Below the pieces are notes generated by a model. It did not search any database, had not been told where the DNA came from, and saw only the letters and a program-made list of their open reading frames with translations. This document shows, piece by piece, positions 8,300-15,804 of a stretch of 64,000 nt of DNA. The stretch comes from Rhizobium grahamii (GTDB lineage: Bacteria; Pseudomonadota; Alphaproteobacteria; Rhizobiales; Rhizobiaceae): contig NZ_CP043498.1 in the NCBI RefSeq assembly GCF_009498215.1, positions 2,418,001 through 2,482,000 of the forward strand, read 5' to 3'. Numbering within the stretch: the first letter of the stretch is position 1; each line of letters begins with the position of its first letter. The position numbers were made by a program, and so were the translations under genes.

Positions 8300-9225
8300 T
8301 GGACGAACGCAATACGACCCGAATCGATATCGGCGTCTGCACCTATCGCCGCGCCTCGCTCGACGAGGCGCTGCTTTCGCTCGCGGTGTTGTCCGTCCCC
8401 GAGAATGTGGATCTGCGCATCATCGTTGCCGACAACGACAAGGTGCCAAGCGCCCGCGAACGCGTGGAGGCTCTGCGCGCGACGATCCCGCATGAAATCG
8501 CCTACGTCCACTGCCCCGCGTCGAACATCTCGATCGCGCGCAATGCCTGCCTCGAAGCCGCGACCGGCGATTTTCTGGCTTTCATCGACGACGACGAGGA
8601 TGCCAGCGAGGATTGGATTTCCGAGCTTCTCGCCACCGCGCTCGCGACCAAGGCGGACGCGGTTCTCGGTCCGGTGCGCAGCGTCTATTCGTCGACCGCG
8701 CCGGACTGGATGCGCCACGGCGACTTCCACTCCACCCTTCCCGTCTGGGTCGGGGGTGAAATCCGCACCGGCTATACCTGCAATGTCCTGCTGCGGCTTG
8801 GCTCGCCACATGTGGCTGGCCGCCGCTTCAACCTGGCATTGGGCCGGACGGGCGGCGAGGACACGGAATTCTTTAGTGAGATGCACGGAGCTGGCGGCAC
8901 CATCGCTTACGCGGAGAATGCCTACGTCTACGAACCGGTAACGGAGAACCGTGCGGATCTGGTCTGGCTCGCCAAGCGCCGCTTCCGTTTCGGCCAGACG
9001 CATGGCCGTTTGCTGCTCGAGAAGAGTACCGGCGCACGGCGCCTGCAACAGATCGGATTGGCCGGAGCAAAGGCCGCGTTCTGCTATGCTGCGGCCCTCG
9101 CCTGCATAGTCATCCCCGTCACGCGCTATCGCTACGGCCTTCGCGGCGTCATGCATTCGGGCGTGGTCAGCGGGTTGCTTGGCATTCGCGAAATCCGTCA
9201 ATACGGCACGGCGGAGGCTGCATGA
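8299..9225 (+). CDS. exoM: Succinoglycan glucosyltransferase ExoM (GT2)
   Basis: Cytoplasmic-face glycosyltransferase that adds a beta-1,4 glucose to the growing octasaccharide unit. The 308-residue length equals that of the family. Motifs include IDIGVCTYRRASLDEAL at the N-terminus, SNISIARNACLEAA, FIDDDEDAS (donor/metal site, about residue 95) and LALGRTGGEDTEFF. A C-terminal hydrophobic stretch may anchor it to the membrane. The ATG overlaps the exoA stop (TGATG) and the stop overlaps the exoO start (ATGA), indicating translational coupling. Confidence 0.9.
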   Translation: MDERNTTRIDIGVCTYRRASLDEALLSLAVLSVPENVDLRIIVADNDKVPSARERVEALRATIPHEIAYVHCPASNISIARNACLEAATGDFLAFIDDDEDASEDWISELLATALATKADAVLGPVRSVYSSTAPDWMRHGDFHSTLPVWVGGEIRTGYTCNVLLRLGSPHVAGRRFNLALGRTGGEDTEFFSEMHGAGGTIAYAENAYVYEPVTENRADLVWLAKRRFRFGQTHGRLLLEKSTGARRLQQIGLAGAKAAFCYAAALACIVIPVTRYRYGLRGVMHSGVVSGLLGIREIRQYGTAEAA

Positions 9226-10238
9226 CGCCATCGGCACCTGATGTCACCTTCATCATCGCGGCCTACAACGCGGCCGACACGCTCGCCCGGGCGATCGACA
9301 GCGCGCTGGCACAGACCGGCGTTTCCGTCGAAGTCATTGTCGCGGACGATTGCTCAACGGACGAGACGAGAGCGGTTGCAGAGAGCTATGCCGGCTCGAA
9401 CGTCCGCTTGCTGGCTTTGCCCCGCAACGGCGGACCATCGGTGGCGCGGAACGCCGCAATCGCCGAAGCGAAAGGCCGTTGGCTGGCGGTGCTTGACTCC
9501 GACGATGCGGTGACGCCGGAGCGGATGGCCCGGTTGATCGCGCGTGCCGAAAAGGCGGGAACCCAGATCGCCGTCGACAACCTTCGCGTTATCAGGGCAG
9601 ACGGCACGCCCGCCGAGACGATGTTTGCCGAGCGTACGCTGCAGGAAACGCCTGAACTCACCCTGTCGGCGTTCATTCGGTCCAACGCCCTCTTCGAGGC
9701 AACCCACAATTTCGGCTACCTGAAGCCGGTCTTTCTCCGCAGCTTCATCGAAAGCCACGGCCTCGAATTCGACGAGGCATTGCGGATCGGCGAGGACTAC
9801 CTCTTCCTCGCTGCCGCACTGGCGCTCGGCGGTCGCTGCGTCATCGAGCCCGCGGTCGGCTACGATTATCACATCCGCGAGGGCTCCATTTCGCGCGTAC
9901 TCGCCCTTCATCACATCGACGACATGATTGAGGGCGATAAGAATTTCCTCGAACATCACCGGCTGGATGCCGAAGCTGCGGCAGCGCAGACATTTCGGAC
10001 ACGAAGCCTTCACAAGGGACGCGCCTTTCTCGTCCTCGTCCAGAACATTAAAGATCGATCGGTTTTCAGCGCGATCAGAACTGCCTGGAACGATCCGGGC
10101 GCGTTGGCTCACCTACGCATGCCCGTTGTTGCCCGGCTCAACCGCGCGATGATGCCCCTGCGGAAACTGACTGGTGCCGATACCGATCTCCCAGCCATCG
10201 ATGGCACGACCCGCTCCTCGCAAAGGATAGAGCCATGA
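9222..10238 (+). CDS. exoO: Succinoglycan glucosyltransferase ExoO (GT2)
   Basis: Family 2 glycosyltransferase adding a beta-1,6 glucose, the first side-chain sugar. The 338-residue protein shows VTFIIAAYNAADTLARAID, VIVADDCSTDETRAV, the GPSVARNAAIAEA block, AVLDSDDAVTPERM near residue 90 and NFGYLKPVFLRSF. It is related to ExoU in this window (shared GYLKP/GFLKP and IGEDY/LGEDY blocks). Both ends overlap neighbours by ATGA (exoM before, exoP after). S. meliloti has exoN, a glucose-1-phosphate uridylyltransferase, between exoO and exoP; it is absent here. Confidence 0.88.
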   Translation: MTPSAPDVTFIIAAYNAADTLARAIDSALAQTGVSVEVIVADDCSTDETRAVAESYAGSNVRLLALPRNGGPSVARNAAIAEAKGRWLAVLDSDDAVTPERMARLIARAEKAGTQIAVDNLRVIRADGTPAETMFAERTLQETPELTLSAFIRSNALFEATHNFGYLKPVFLRSFIESHGLEFDEALRIGEDYLFLAAALALGGRCVIEPAVGYDYHIREGSISRVLALHHIDDMIEGDKNFLEHHRLDAEAAAAQTFRTRSLHKGRAFLVLVQNIKDRSVFSAIRTAWNDPGALAHLRMPVVARLNRAMMPLRKLTGADTDLPAIDGTTRSSQRIEP

Positions 10239-12595
10239 ACCAACGGAACCTCACCTTGCACAGCACATTGGCGAAACCGGCCGACGATTCCGACTCCTTC
10301 ATCGACATTGATCGGCTGATCGCAATTGTGATCCGGAGAGCGGGCTCGGTTGCCCTTTGCGTCGGCGCCATGGTGGCAATCGCCGTTGTCTATCTGCTGT
10401 TTGCGACGGCGCAATACACGTCGATGACACAGATCCTGCTCGACGACAGCATGACGCGCTATGCGCAGGATGCCCCGCCTGTCGCGAATTCGCAGCAGGT
10501 CGACATGCAGATCGCAAGCGCCGTCGAAATCCTGAAGTCCAACGAATTGGCCCTCAGGGTCGTCGACGCCGAAAAGCTGCAGGACAACGACACCATCCTC
10601 GAGCCGCCACAGTCTCCCGCCGCCCTGGTGAAGGCCGGCGTCAAACTGATTGCAAGCGCGTTGCTGCCGCGAAAGCTTCCCGCAAGCGAAAATGATGCCC
10701 GCAACGGCCGCCGGCAGAAGGCCGCGGCTCTGTTGCAGGACGCGCTGACAGTATCGCGCGTTAACCGAAGCGCGGTTCTCGCCGTTTCGTTCCGCTCGAC
10801 CGACCGCCTGCTCGCGGCCCGCATCACAAAAGCCTATGCGACCGCCTATCTGAGTGACCAGCTCAACGCCAACTTCGATGCGACCGAAAGCGCATCCGTC
10901 TGGCTGCAGCAGCGCCTCGCGGACCTGCGCGAACGCTCACAGCAGGCAGCCCTCGAAGTTGCCAAGTTCAAGGCCGAGAACGGCCTGACATCAGCCAACG
11001 GCGAGTTGATGTCGGAGCAGCAGCTGGCCGACCTCACCAAGCAGCTGATCGTCGCCCAGGCCGACACTGCCAGCGCTTCCGCCCGCTACAACCAGTTCAA
11101 GTCAATCATCGAGCTTGGCCCGGAGAGCGCCGTGAATAACGCGGCCGTGTCATCAGGCCAGGCCGATAACAGCGTCATCAAGGATCTGAGAACCCGTTAC
11201 ATCACTGTCAGCAAGCGCGAACAGGAAGTGACGACCAACTTTGGCGAGGATCATCCCCAGGCCGTCGCACTGCGCGCCGAGAAACAGGACGTCTCCCGCC
11301 AGATCTACCAGGAACTGCAGCAGCTTACCGCAAGCTATCGCAACGAGTTCGAGGTCGCGCGCTCGCGCGAGGCATCGTTGCGCACCAACATCGATCACCT
11401 GACGGGCAAGAACTCCGAGGCGGACAAGTCGCTGGTCCAGCTCAACGATCTTGAACAGCGCGCCGCCGCTCTGAAGACGCTTTACGAGTCCTACCTCGGA
11501 AAATATGAGGAAGCCGCACAGCAGCAGTCCTTCCCGATCGCCAAGGCGCGCGTCATCTCGGAAGCTGGCGTCCCGGCTTCTCCGTCCAGCCCGAAGAAGA
11601 CGATGACGCTCGGCCTCGCCATCGTGCTTGGCCTGATGGCTGGCGGTGCGCTGACGGCATTCCAGGAATTCCGCGAGCGCTTCTTCCGCGTCGAAGGCGA
11701 CGTTCGCACGATTCTCGGTCTGAAATTCCTCGGCTACCTGCCGCTCGTCGGAAAAGGGCCGCGCGAGAAGAAGGTCTTCCGGCCGAAATCCGCGCAGACC
11801 CCGCCGCCGCAGAGCGATCCGGTCGCGGACGATGGCGCCACCTTCGAGCGCATCATGCGGGTGGTGCTTGAGGCACCGCGCTCCGTCTTCGCGGAAACGC
11901 TCCGCAACGCCAAGCTCGCCAGCGACGTGATGTTCCAGAGCAAGACGGATCGCGTCATCGGCGTCATCTCGGCGATGCCGGGAGAAGGCAAGTCCACGAC
12001 GGCGGCGAACTTCGCCGCGCTGCTTGCCTCTAGCGGCAAGCGAACCCTCCTCATCGACGCCGACCTTCGCAATCCCGGCCTTACCCGCATGCTGCGAAAG
12101 CCGCCGCAGTACGGTCTGGTGGAAGCTGTGCTTGGGGAAGTTCCGTGGGCGAGTGCCGTAAAGATCGACCCGGTCAGCAAGCTCGCCATCCTGCCTGTGT
12201 TGCCGAATGATCACCTGATGCATACCAGCGAACTGCTGGCATCGCAGGGCATGTTCAATCTCATGGAAAATGCCCGCAAGATGTTCGACTATATCGTGGT
12301 CGACCTTGCGCCTCTCGGTCCTGTCATCGACGCCAAGGCTTTCGCCCCGCAGGTCGACGGCTTCCTGTTCGTGACCGAATGGGGATCGACGCCGACCAAC
12401 GTCGTGCGCGATATCCTGAACGCGGAGCCGCAGATCAAATCGAAGGTTCTGGGCGTGATCCTCAACAAGACTGACATGACCGAACTTGGCAAGTTCACGA
12501 ACTTCGGCGCGGCCGAGCGCTATCGCTCGAAATATGTGAGCTACTACACGGACGAAACGCCGAAGAAGCGCGAACCGGCCGAAGCCGGCACCTGA
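10235..12595 (+). CDS. exoP: Polysaccharide co-polymerase and BY-type tyrosine kinase ExoP
   Basis: Inner-membrane protein of 786 residues controlling succinoglycan chain length and export. The N-terminal Wzz domain has one membrane helix at about residues 35-60, followed by long coiled-coil periplasmic segments (about 200-420). A proline-rich stretch (VPASPSSPKK) precedes the second helix near residue 460. The C-terminal cytoplasmic kinase carries Walker A (MPGEGKSTTAANF, about 580), Walker A' (LLIDADLRNPG, about 605), Walker B (YIVVDLAPLG, about 686) and a C-terminal tyrosine cluster (YRSKYVSYY) that would be autophosphorylated. It is the last gene of the exo unit; its stop abuts that of the opposing phosphatase gene. 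Confidence 0.93.
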   Translation: MNQRNLTLHSTLAKPADDSDSFIDIDRLIAIVIRRAGSVALCVGAMVAIAVVYLLFATAQYTSMTQILLDDSMTRYAQDAPPVANSQQVDMQIASAVEILKSNELALRVVDAEKLQDNDTILEPPQSPAALVKAGVKLIASALLPRKLPASENDARNGRRQKAAALLQDALTVSRVNRSAVLAVSFRSTDRLLAARITKAYATAYLSDQLNANFDATESASVWLQQRLADLRERSQQAALEVAKFKAENGLTSANGELMSEQQLADLTKQLIVAQADTASASARYNQFKSIIELGPESAVNNAAVSSGQADNSVIKDLRTRYITVSKREQEVTTNFGEDHPQAVALRAEKQDVSRQIYQELQQLTASYRNEFEVARSREASLRTNIDHLTGKNSEADKSLVQLNDLEQRAAALKTLYESYLGKYEEAAQQQSFPIAKARVISEAGVPASPSSPKKTMTLGLAIVLGLMAGGALTAFQEFRERFFRVEGDVRTILGLKFLGYLPLVGKGPREKKVFRPKSAQTPPPQSDPVADDGATFERIMRVVLEAPRSVFAETLRNAKLASDVMFQSKTDRVIGVISAMPGEGKSTTAANFAALLASSGKRTLLIDADLRNPGLTRMLRKPPQYGLVEAVLGEVPWASAVKIDPVSKLAILPVLPNDHLMHTSELLASQGMFNLMENARKMFDYIVVDLAPLGPVIDAKAFAPQVDGFLFVTEWGSTPTNVVRDILNAEPQIKSKVLGVILNKTDMTELGKFTNFGAAERYRSKYVSYYTDETPKKREPAEAGT

Positions 12596-13333
12596 TCAGG
12601 TCGAAAAAAGGTGGACGCGGCCCTGCCAGAACCGCGCCACCGTCAACCGTCCGCTACGGAACGCACCGGTATCGAGATTGAGGCGGGCCGGCTGCACATC
12701 GGGTTTCTCCACCGGCGTATGTCCGTGAACGACAAGCTTGGGAAGCGGCACTGGACTTTCGAAGAAGCGGTGGCGGATGAAGACGAGATCGTCATCATTC
12801 TGCTCCTCAAGCGGCAGGCTCGGTTCGATGCCCGCATGCACGAAGAGAATATCAGGCGTATCGACAAGAATCGGCAGCGATCGCAGGAAGTCGATATGCG
12901 GTTTCGGCAGCGACTGCCGGATGAACGCATCAAGCTTGGCAGCCGTCGGGAAGATCAACGGCAACTGATCCGCATCCAGCCCGTACGACCGCAGCAACTC
13001 GTCCGAGCCCATCGGCAGCCAGTCGTTGAAGGAGATTCGTCCGTCGATGTAGTCGAGCATGACGATCTCATGGTTGCCGGTCAGGCAGATGCGGTCGAAG
13101 TTTTGCGGCGGCGGCGCCAGCAGATGGGAAATCACCTGCGCCGACGAAGGCCCGCGGTCTATGTAATCACCGAGCGTGACGATGAGCTTGCGGCCCGGCA
13201 GCTTCGAAGCGTCTTCGACAATCGCCTGTTCGGCGCGCTCAAGCAGATCGTGCCTGCCGTGAATGTCGCCTATGGCGTAGATCGGCATATCGCCTGGATC
13301 GATGTGGAGCCGCGTTCGGGCGGTCGATGCCAT
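12596..13333 (-). CDS. Calcineurin-type metallophosphoesterase (Ser/Thr phosphatase 1 / ApaH-like)
   Basis: Single-domain metallophosphatase of 245 residues with the full active-site series: GDIHGRHDLL (about 23), GDYIDRGPSS (about 55), GNHE (about 86), FVHAG and HGHTP. The family hydrolyses phosphoserine/threonine or dinucleoside tetraphosphates and the substrate cannot be read from sequence. The ATG at 13333 has GAGG upstream; a second methionine 15 codons in is possible. It converges with exoP with no spacer. A link to the ExoP phosphorylation state would be speculative, since tyrosine phosphatases of BY kinases belong to other families. Confidence 0.82.
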   Translation of the reverse strand: MASTARTRLHIDPGDMPIYAIGDIHGRHDLLERAEQAIVEDASKLPGRKLIVTLGDYIDRGPSSAQVISHLLAPPPQNFDRICLTGNHEIVMLDYIDGRISFNDWLPMGSDELLRSYGLDADQLPLIFPTAAKLDAFIRQSLPKPHIDFLRSLPILVDTPDILFVHAGIEPSLPLEEQNDDDLVFIRHRFFESPVPLPKLVVHGHTPVEKPDVQPARLNLDTGAFRSGRLTVARFWQGRVHLFST

Positions 13334-13521
13334 AGAAAACCTCGCATTATCGTCGGTCGCTGCTGTGGAATGCTGCCAGCGTCACATAACTATCCAGCTG
13401 CTTACGACAATCAAGCGCGTAATAAAATTCCAGCGGCACGCGTATTTCTAGAAAAACCAGTCTTACCATCGCATGAGCGATGCCGCATTCCTTAGATCCT
13501 TGGCATGTTTGAAGGCAACCG

Positions 13522-14625
13522 ATGGGAAGCGTATCGCAGTTTCACAACGGAGAAAGGCCCCTCGCTCATCGCATCGAAAGCGAAGAGGAAGCCTTGACGA
13601 TCGCCCGGCAACTGTCCGCGTCCTTCGCGCTGCAGTCGAGCGAACGCGACATCAACCGCATCCTGCCTCATACCGAAATCGACGCGCTTTTTGCCTCGGG
13701 ACTGGGCGCGATCACCGTGCCGCCGGAGTTTGCCGGGCTCGACATCGGCAACGCGCTGCTCGGCGAAATCGTGGCGATCATAGCCGAGGGCGATCCCTCG
13801 ATCGGTGAATGCCTCGAAGCGCATTTCTCGACATTGGAGCGCCTGAGGGCAACGGGAAGCGAGAGCCTGCAGCAAGTCTCATATGAGCGCGTATTGGCTG
13901 GAGAGAGATTTACGACGGCAGTCCTTCAGGACACGACAACCATCCAGTCCGACCAGCTCGCTCATCGGATCACCGGTCGAAGCCTGCCCGCCACCGCCTT
14001 GCTCTTTTCCGACTGGATCGCCGTCATCGAAGCAGGTCAGGCAGGCGAAGGGGTGGAGGTCTATCTGCCGAGGGATGCTGGTGGGCTGCAGTGTCTCGAT
14101 GATTGGGATGGCTTTGGCCAACGAACCAACGGGACCGGCACACTGATTGCAAACGACGTGCGCGCCGCCGGCGACACCACGGCTCATGTCGATCGGTCGA
14201 CACCCTCTCTCGTGCCGGCACTCGAAGCCCTGATGCATGCAGGAACCGCGCTCGGAATAGCGCGCAGCGTGCTGGCAGGCCTGCGGGAGCCTCAAAGCTC
14301 TTCGCGACTGGGAAAATTGATGGTCGACATCGAGGCGACAGCCGCGCTGATCCAACGCGCTGGCGGACGTATCGACCTCGCCCAAGTCGGCCCCTCCACT
14401 CGCTCGATCGAAGCGGCAACCTTTTCGGCGATGGCAGCAAAAGCAATTGCAGGAACGACAGCGCTCGAAGCATCAGGTCTGCTGTTCGAGCTGTCATCGA
14501 CCGCGACAACGAGCATCGGCCTCAATCTGGACCGGCATTGGCGCAATGCGCGCCTGCACGGCGCAGGTCACACAGTAGCGGAAATCTACAGCCGCGTCGG
14601 CAACCTGCAACGCACCGATGGGTGA
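13522..14625 (+). CDS. SfnB-like acyl-CoA dehydrogenase-fold flavoprotein (divergent paralog)
   Basis: Protein of 367 residues of the acyl-CoA dehydrogenase/DszC superfamily, group SfnB (FMNH2-dependent sulfur-acquisition monooxygenases). It shares blocks with the SfnB gene at 41.1 kb: GAITVPPEFAGLDIGN, DDWDGFGQR and LNLDRHWRNAR. It lacks the next block, THTLHDP, which both other paralogs in this window keep. Here the sequence is LHGAGHTVAE. The substrate-facing core around residues 110-150 is also poorly conserved. It may have lost or changed activity. It is convergent with the Rrf2 regulator three bases downstream. Confidence 0.7.
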   Translation: MGSVSQFHNGERPLAHRIESEEEALTIARQLSASFALQSSERDINRILPHTEIDALFASGLGAITVPPEFAGLDIGNALLGEIVAIIAEGDPSIGECLEAHFSTLERLRATGSESLQQVSYERVLAGERFTTAVLQDTTTIQSDQLAHRITGRSLPATALLFSDWIAVIEAGQAGEGVEVYLPRDAGGLQCLDDWDGFGQRTNGTGTLIANDVRAAGDTTAHVDRSTPSLVPALEALMHAGTALGIARSVLAGLREPQSSSRLGKLMVDIEATAALIQRAGGRIDLAQVGPSTRSIEAATFSAMAAKAIAGTTALEASGLLFELSSTATTSIGLNLDRHWRNARLHGAGHTVAEIYSRVGNLQRTDG

Positions 14626-14628
14626 TGC

Positions 14629-15093
14629 TTACTTTGCGGCCTTCAGTGGAGCCGCATCTTCGTCTTCATCGATCTTGTTGCCCGATGCGACGAATTGCTC
14701 GAGCGTCATGTTGTCGAGGATGTCAGCGATCGCGTCCCGGACCTCGGTCATGGAACGACGCACCTGACAGGTCTCGGGATCAAGACAGTCGTCGCATGCT
14801 TCGAAGGCAGTGCGGCTGGCGCAGCGGATAGGGGCCAAGGGCCCGTCCAGCGTACGGATCACATGCCCGATGCGGATGTCCGATGCAGGCTTTGACAGCG
14901 AATAACCGCCGCCCGGCCCCTTCTTGGAGCGCAGAATGCCGACGTTACGAAGTTCCAGCAGGATGGTGTCGAGGAACTTCTTGGGAATATTGTTGCGAGC
15001 GGCAACGTCATTGATGAAGGCCGTTTCTCCCGGCGCAAGACGCGCGAGATCCACCAATGCCTTCAAGCCATACTTTCCTTTTTTCGTCAGCAT
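14629..15093 (-). CDS. Rrf2-family transcriptional regulator, CymR/IscR-like, with C-terminal cysteines
   Basis: DNA-binding regulator of 154 residues. The N-terminal winged helix is typical (KKGKYGLKALVDLA, IPKKFLDTILLELRNVGIL, KKGPGGGYSLSKP). A cysteine group follows at about residues 90-110 (CASRTAFEACDDCLDPETC), which could bind an Fe-S cluster or sense thiols. The ATG at 15093 starts the conserved MLTKKGKYG; the longer frame upstream does not look coding. Rrf2 proteins control iron, Fe-S or cysteine metabolism (RirA, IscR, CymR). Position next to a SfnB-like gene suggests a sulfur role, which is inference. An AT-rich element lies in its own promoter. Confidence 0.85.
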   Translation of the reverse strand: MLTKKGKYGLKALVDLARLAPGETAFINDVAARNNIPKKFLDTILLELRNVGILRSKKGPGGGYSLSKPASDIRIGHVIRTLDGPLAPIRCASRTAFEACDDCLDPETCQVRRSMTEVRDAIADILDNMTLEQFVASGNKIDEDEDAAPLKAAK

Positions 15094-15170
15094 GTTCGAT
15101 TGCCCTGCCGCCCTGTATCCATCCCCATCAATCAGCAAATAACGCCAAAAGAGTGAACACACAACAAATA

Positions 15171-15200
15171 GCTATCATTTATATAGTTTATGTTTGTAGC
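15171..15200. promoter_or_regulatory. AT-rich element upstream of the Rrf2 gene
   Basis: The stretch from 15171 to about 15200 (containing GCTATCATTTATATAG) is unusually AT-rich for this genome and lies about 80-110 bases before the Rrf2 start. On the reverse strand it reads CTATATAAATGATAGC, which resembles the TTGTCTATA-type elements before sfnB, the second ABC importer, the FMN reductase and the peroxiredoxin gene. It may be an autoregulatory site or only a promoter. Confidence 0.3.
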
Positions 15201-15277
15201 GGGCACCGGGCTAGTAGACCTGAAGAATACTCCGGTTCCGCACTTTGGCGGGCAGCGCTATACGAAAGCCTCGCTGT

Positions 15278-15484
15278 CTAAACCGGTCCCGTGCCGGGAG
15301 GGGTGGGTCCTCCGCTCATGAAGACACCAAGCGCAAGCGCGACCATGAGGATCACGAAGATGATCGCGCCGAGCACAGCCCAGATAGACAGCCGGCGCCC
15401 TTCGGCGATCAGATGCTCTTCACGCGCGACGGTCGGCTCAGGTCGCGGAGAGGAATTGTCTGCTCTTGGTTCATCTTGCGCCAT
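15278..15484 (-). CDS. Small single-pass membrane protein, function unknown
   Basis: A 68-residue protein with a charged N-terminus (about residues 1-30), one strong membrane helix (SIWAVLGAIIFVILMVALAL, about 33-54) and a short Gly/Pro tail. The ATG at 15484 follows AGAGG, supporting translation. No family recognised. It lies 50 bases downstream of another small gene and both may be carried on the nadE transcript. Confidence 0.6.
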   Translation of the reverse strand: MAQDEPRADNSSPRPEPTVAREEHLIAEGRRLSIWAVLGAIIFVILMVALALGVFMSGGPTPPGTGPV

Positions 15485-15534
15485 GACATGCCTCTGCAGC
15501 CAGAACGTCGACAGAGGACGATCGGTCCCAGTCC

Positions 15535-15738
15535 TCAGACCAGCGGATCTCGTCCTTCCGCAGCACTGTCATTGAGTTCCGCGGCGATATCTTCCGCATC
15601 CTGCTTGCTGAGACCGACGAGATCGCGCCCGTCGGTCGCGGCCGGCAACGAGGTAAAGGTGTCGATGACCGACCATCCGCCGGGCATCTCCCTGCGCACC
15701 TGGTAGCGTGGAAGCTCCTCGGGCTCGTCGCATGTCAT
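15535..15738 (-). CDS. Small hypothetical protein
   Basis: About 67 residues from the ATG at 15738, which has GAGGTGG upstream; the frame is open back to a TTG at 15795 (86 residues). The product is acidic, with YQVRREMPGGWSVID and a C-terminal segment rich in D/E/A (SKQDAEDIAAELN). No domain recognised. It sits 66 bases downstream of nadE on the same strand and could be co-transcribed. Confidence 0.5.
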   Translation of the reverse strand: MTCDEPEELPRYQVRREMPGGWSVIDTFTSLPAATDGRDLVGLSKQDAEDIAAELNDSAAEGRDPLV

Positions 15739-15804
15739 CTCGGCCACCTCGCAAATACTCGCTACGATATGTGTCGCGACCCGCTCGCCCGACAAGGACG
15801 GCGC

